Positions 13,769-14,017 of a stretch of 14,017 bases of DNA are shown here, one piece after another; the first letter of the stretch is position 1, and each line of letters starts with the position of its first letter. Both the position numbers and the translations under genes were made by a program. The DNA is from Chloroflexota bacterium (GTDB lineage: Bacteria; Chloroflexota; Limnocylindria; Limnocylindrales; CSP1-4). The notes beneath the pieces were generated by a model. The model saw only the letters and a list, made by a program, of their open reading frames with translations. It was not told the DNA's origin and searched no databases. The stretch is taken from contig JACQEH010000188.1 of assembly GCA_016200675.1 (NCBI GenBank), forward strand, positions 1 to 14,017, given 5' to 3'.

Positions 13769-14017
13769 GTGGCCGGCGGCCACGTGGTCGCTTCGGGCTG
13801 GACGTGGACGATCGCCCCTCGCGCGTCGCGGGAGGCGATCGATGACGGCTGGAGCGATGATTCCCGCCGAGACGCGCGCCGGCTCGAGGCCGAATGCCTT
13901 GCCTTGGTTACTCGGCTCGTGACCCTCGTCCGGGATCCCTCGGCCCGACCGTCCTCGGTCCGAGCGTCCGTTCGAAGCTCCGTGGCCGACGCCCCGAGTG
14001 CCCCCGGAGTCGTCGCG
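13769..14017 (+). CDS. Possible partial hypothetical protein, runs off right edge
   Basis: From GTG 13769 (alternatives GTG 13754 or 13784) an 83-codon frame is open to the window end. Residues include WTWTIAPRASREAIDDGW and a helical stretch RRDARRLEAECLALVTRLVTLV, which look protein-like, and third positions are about 80% G/C. I recognise no family. A GGGAGG sits directly before 13769, too close for that start but loosely usable for 13784. The opposite strand is also open from the edge to 13694, with an Arg-rich reading that looks less like a protein. Otherwise 13698-14017 shows only the hairpin noted separately. Confidence 0.3.
   Translation, partial: MAGGHVVASGWTWTIAPRASREAIDDGWSDDSRRDARRLEAECLALVTRLVTLVRDPSARPSSVRASVRSSVADAPSAPGVVA

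Noticed and set aside
13694..14017. Minus-strand frame open from the right edge, ending in an Arg-rich stretch.
   Set aside because: It is rich in Gly/Arg/Ser/Pro with few hydrophobic core residues and no recognisable motif; the plus-strand reading is slightly more convincing.
1..14017. Search for tRNA/rRNA genes, CRISPR repeats, insertion sequences, prophage or defence genes.
   Set aside because: No cloverleaf-like tRNA sequence, regularly spaced repeats, transposase motifs or terminal inverted repeats were seen; this is ordinary chromosomal gene content apart from the findings listed.

Overview
This is a very GC-rich window (strong G/C bias at third codon positions, many GTG starts) from a bacterium. 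It is densely packed with chromosomal metabolic and housekeeping genes. A coenzyme-F420-type luciferase-like oxidoreductase, a MenA-like prenyltransferase, an ECF sigma factor and probable leaderless promoters with TAnnnT-type -10 boxes fit a Chloroflexota (Limnocylindria-like) or Actinomycetota genome, probably a metagenomic contig. No RNA gene, CRISPR array, insertion sequence or phage gene is visible. The taxon is an inference; no marker gene is present.

Layout. (1) 1-1244, minus: a class III PLP aminotransferase that runs off the left edge; its last ~65 residues do not look like the family. (2) 1349-4490, plus: an acyl-CoA dehydrogenase, then a GMC / long-chain-alcohol-oxidase-type gene that is broken. 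Its N-terminal helical part and its catalytic part lie in different frames, and the FAD dinucleotide-binding stretch between them is absent. (3) 9820 down to 4450, minus: a compact five-gene run. It holds an LLM oxidoreductase fused to a UbiA/MenA prenyltransferase, a CPBP membrane protease, an ECF sigma factor, an O6-alkylguanine-DNA alkyltransferase carrying an Ada-type zinc domain at its C-terminus, and an EamA exporter. The first two genes overlap by 8 nt and sigma/alkyltransferase by 4 nt (ATGA). (4) 9956-11289, plus: two GNAT acetyltransferases. (5) 12934 down to 11319, minus: a membrane-anchored alpha/beta hydrolase and a nitroreductase, 2 nt apart. (6) 13017-13697, plus: a J-domain protein with a C-terminal ExoX-C/DUF3820-like module. 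(7) 13698-14017: a possible partial ORF leaving the right edge.

The most interesting part is the minus-strand run 9820-4450. It has two unusual domain architectures (LLM-UbiA, and alkyltransferase followed by Ada zinc domain without the AraC part) and a sigma factor translationally coupled to the alkylation-repair protein. A testable reading is an Ada-like adaptive response in which an ECF sigma factor takes the place of the AraC-type transcription domain. Several starts are preceded at 6-9 nt by -10-like hexamers, so leaderless transcription is probably common here.
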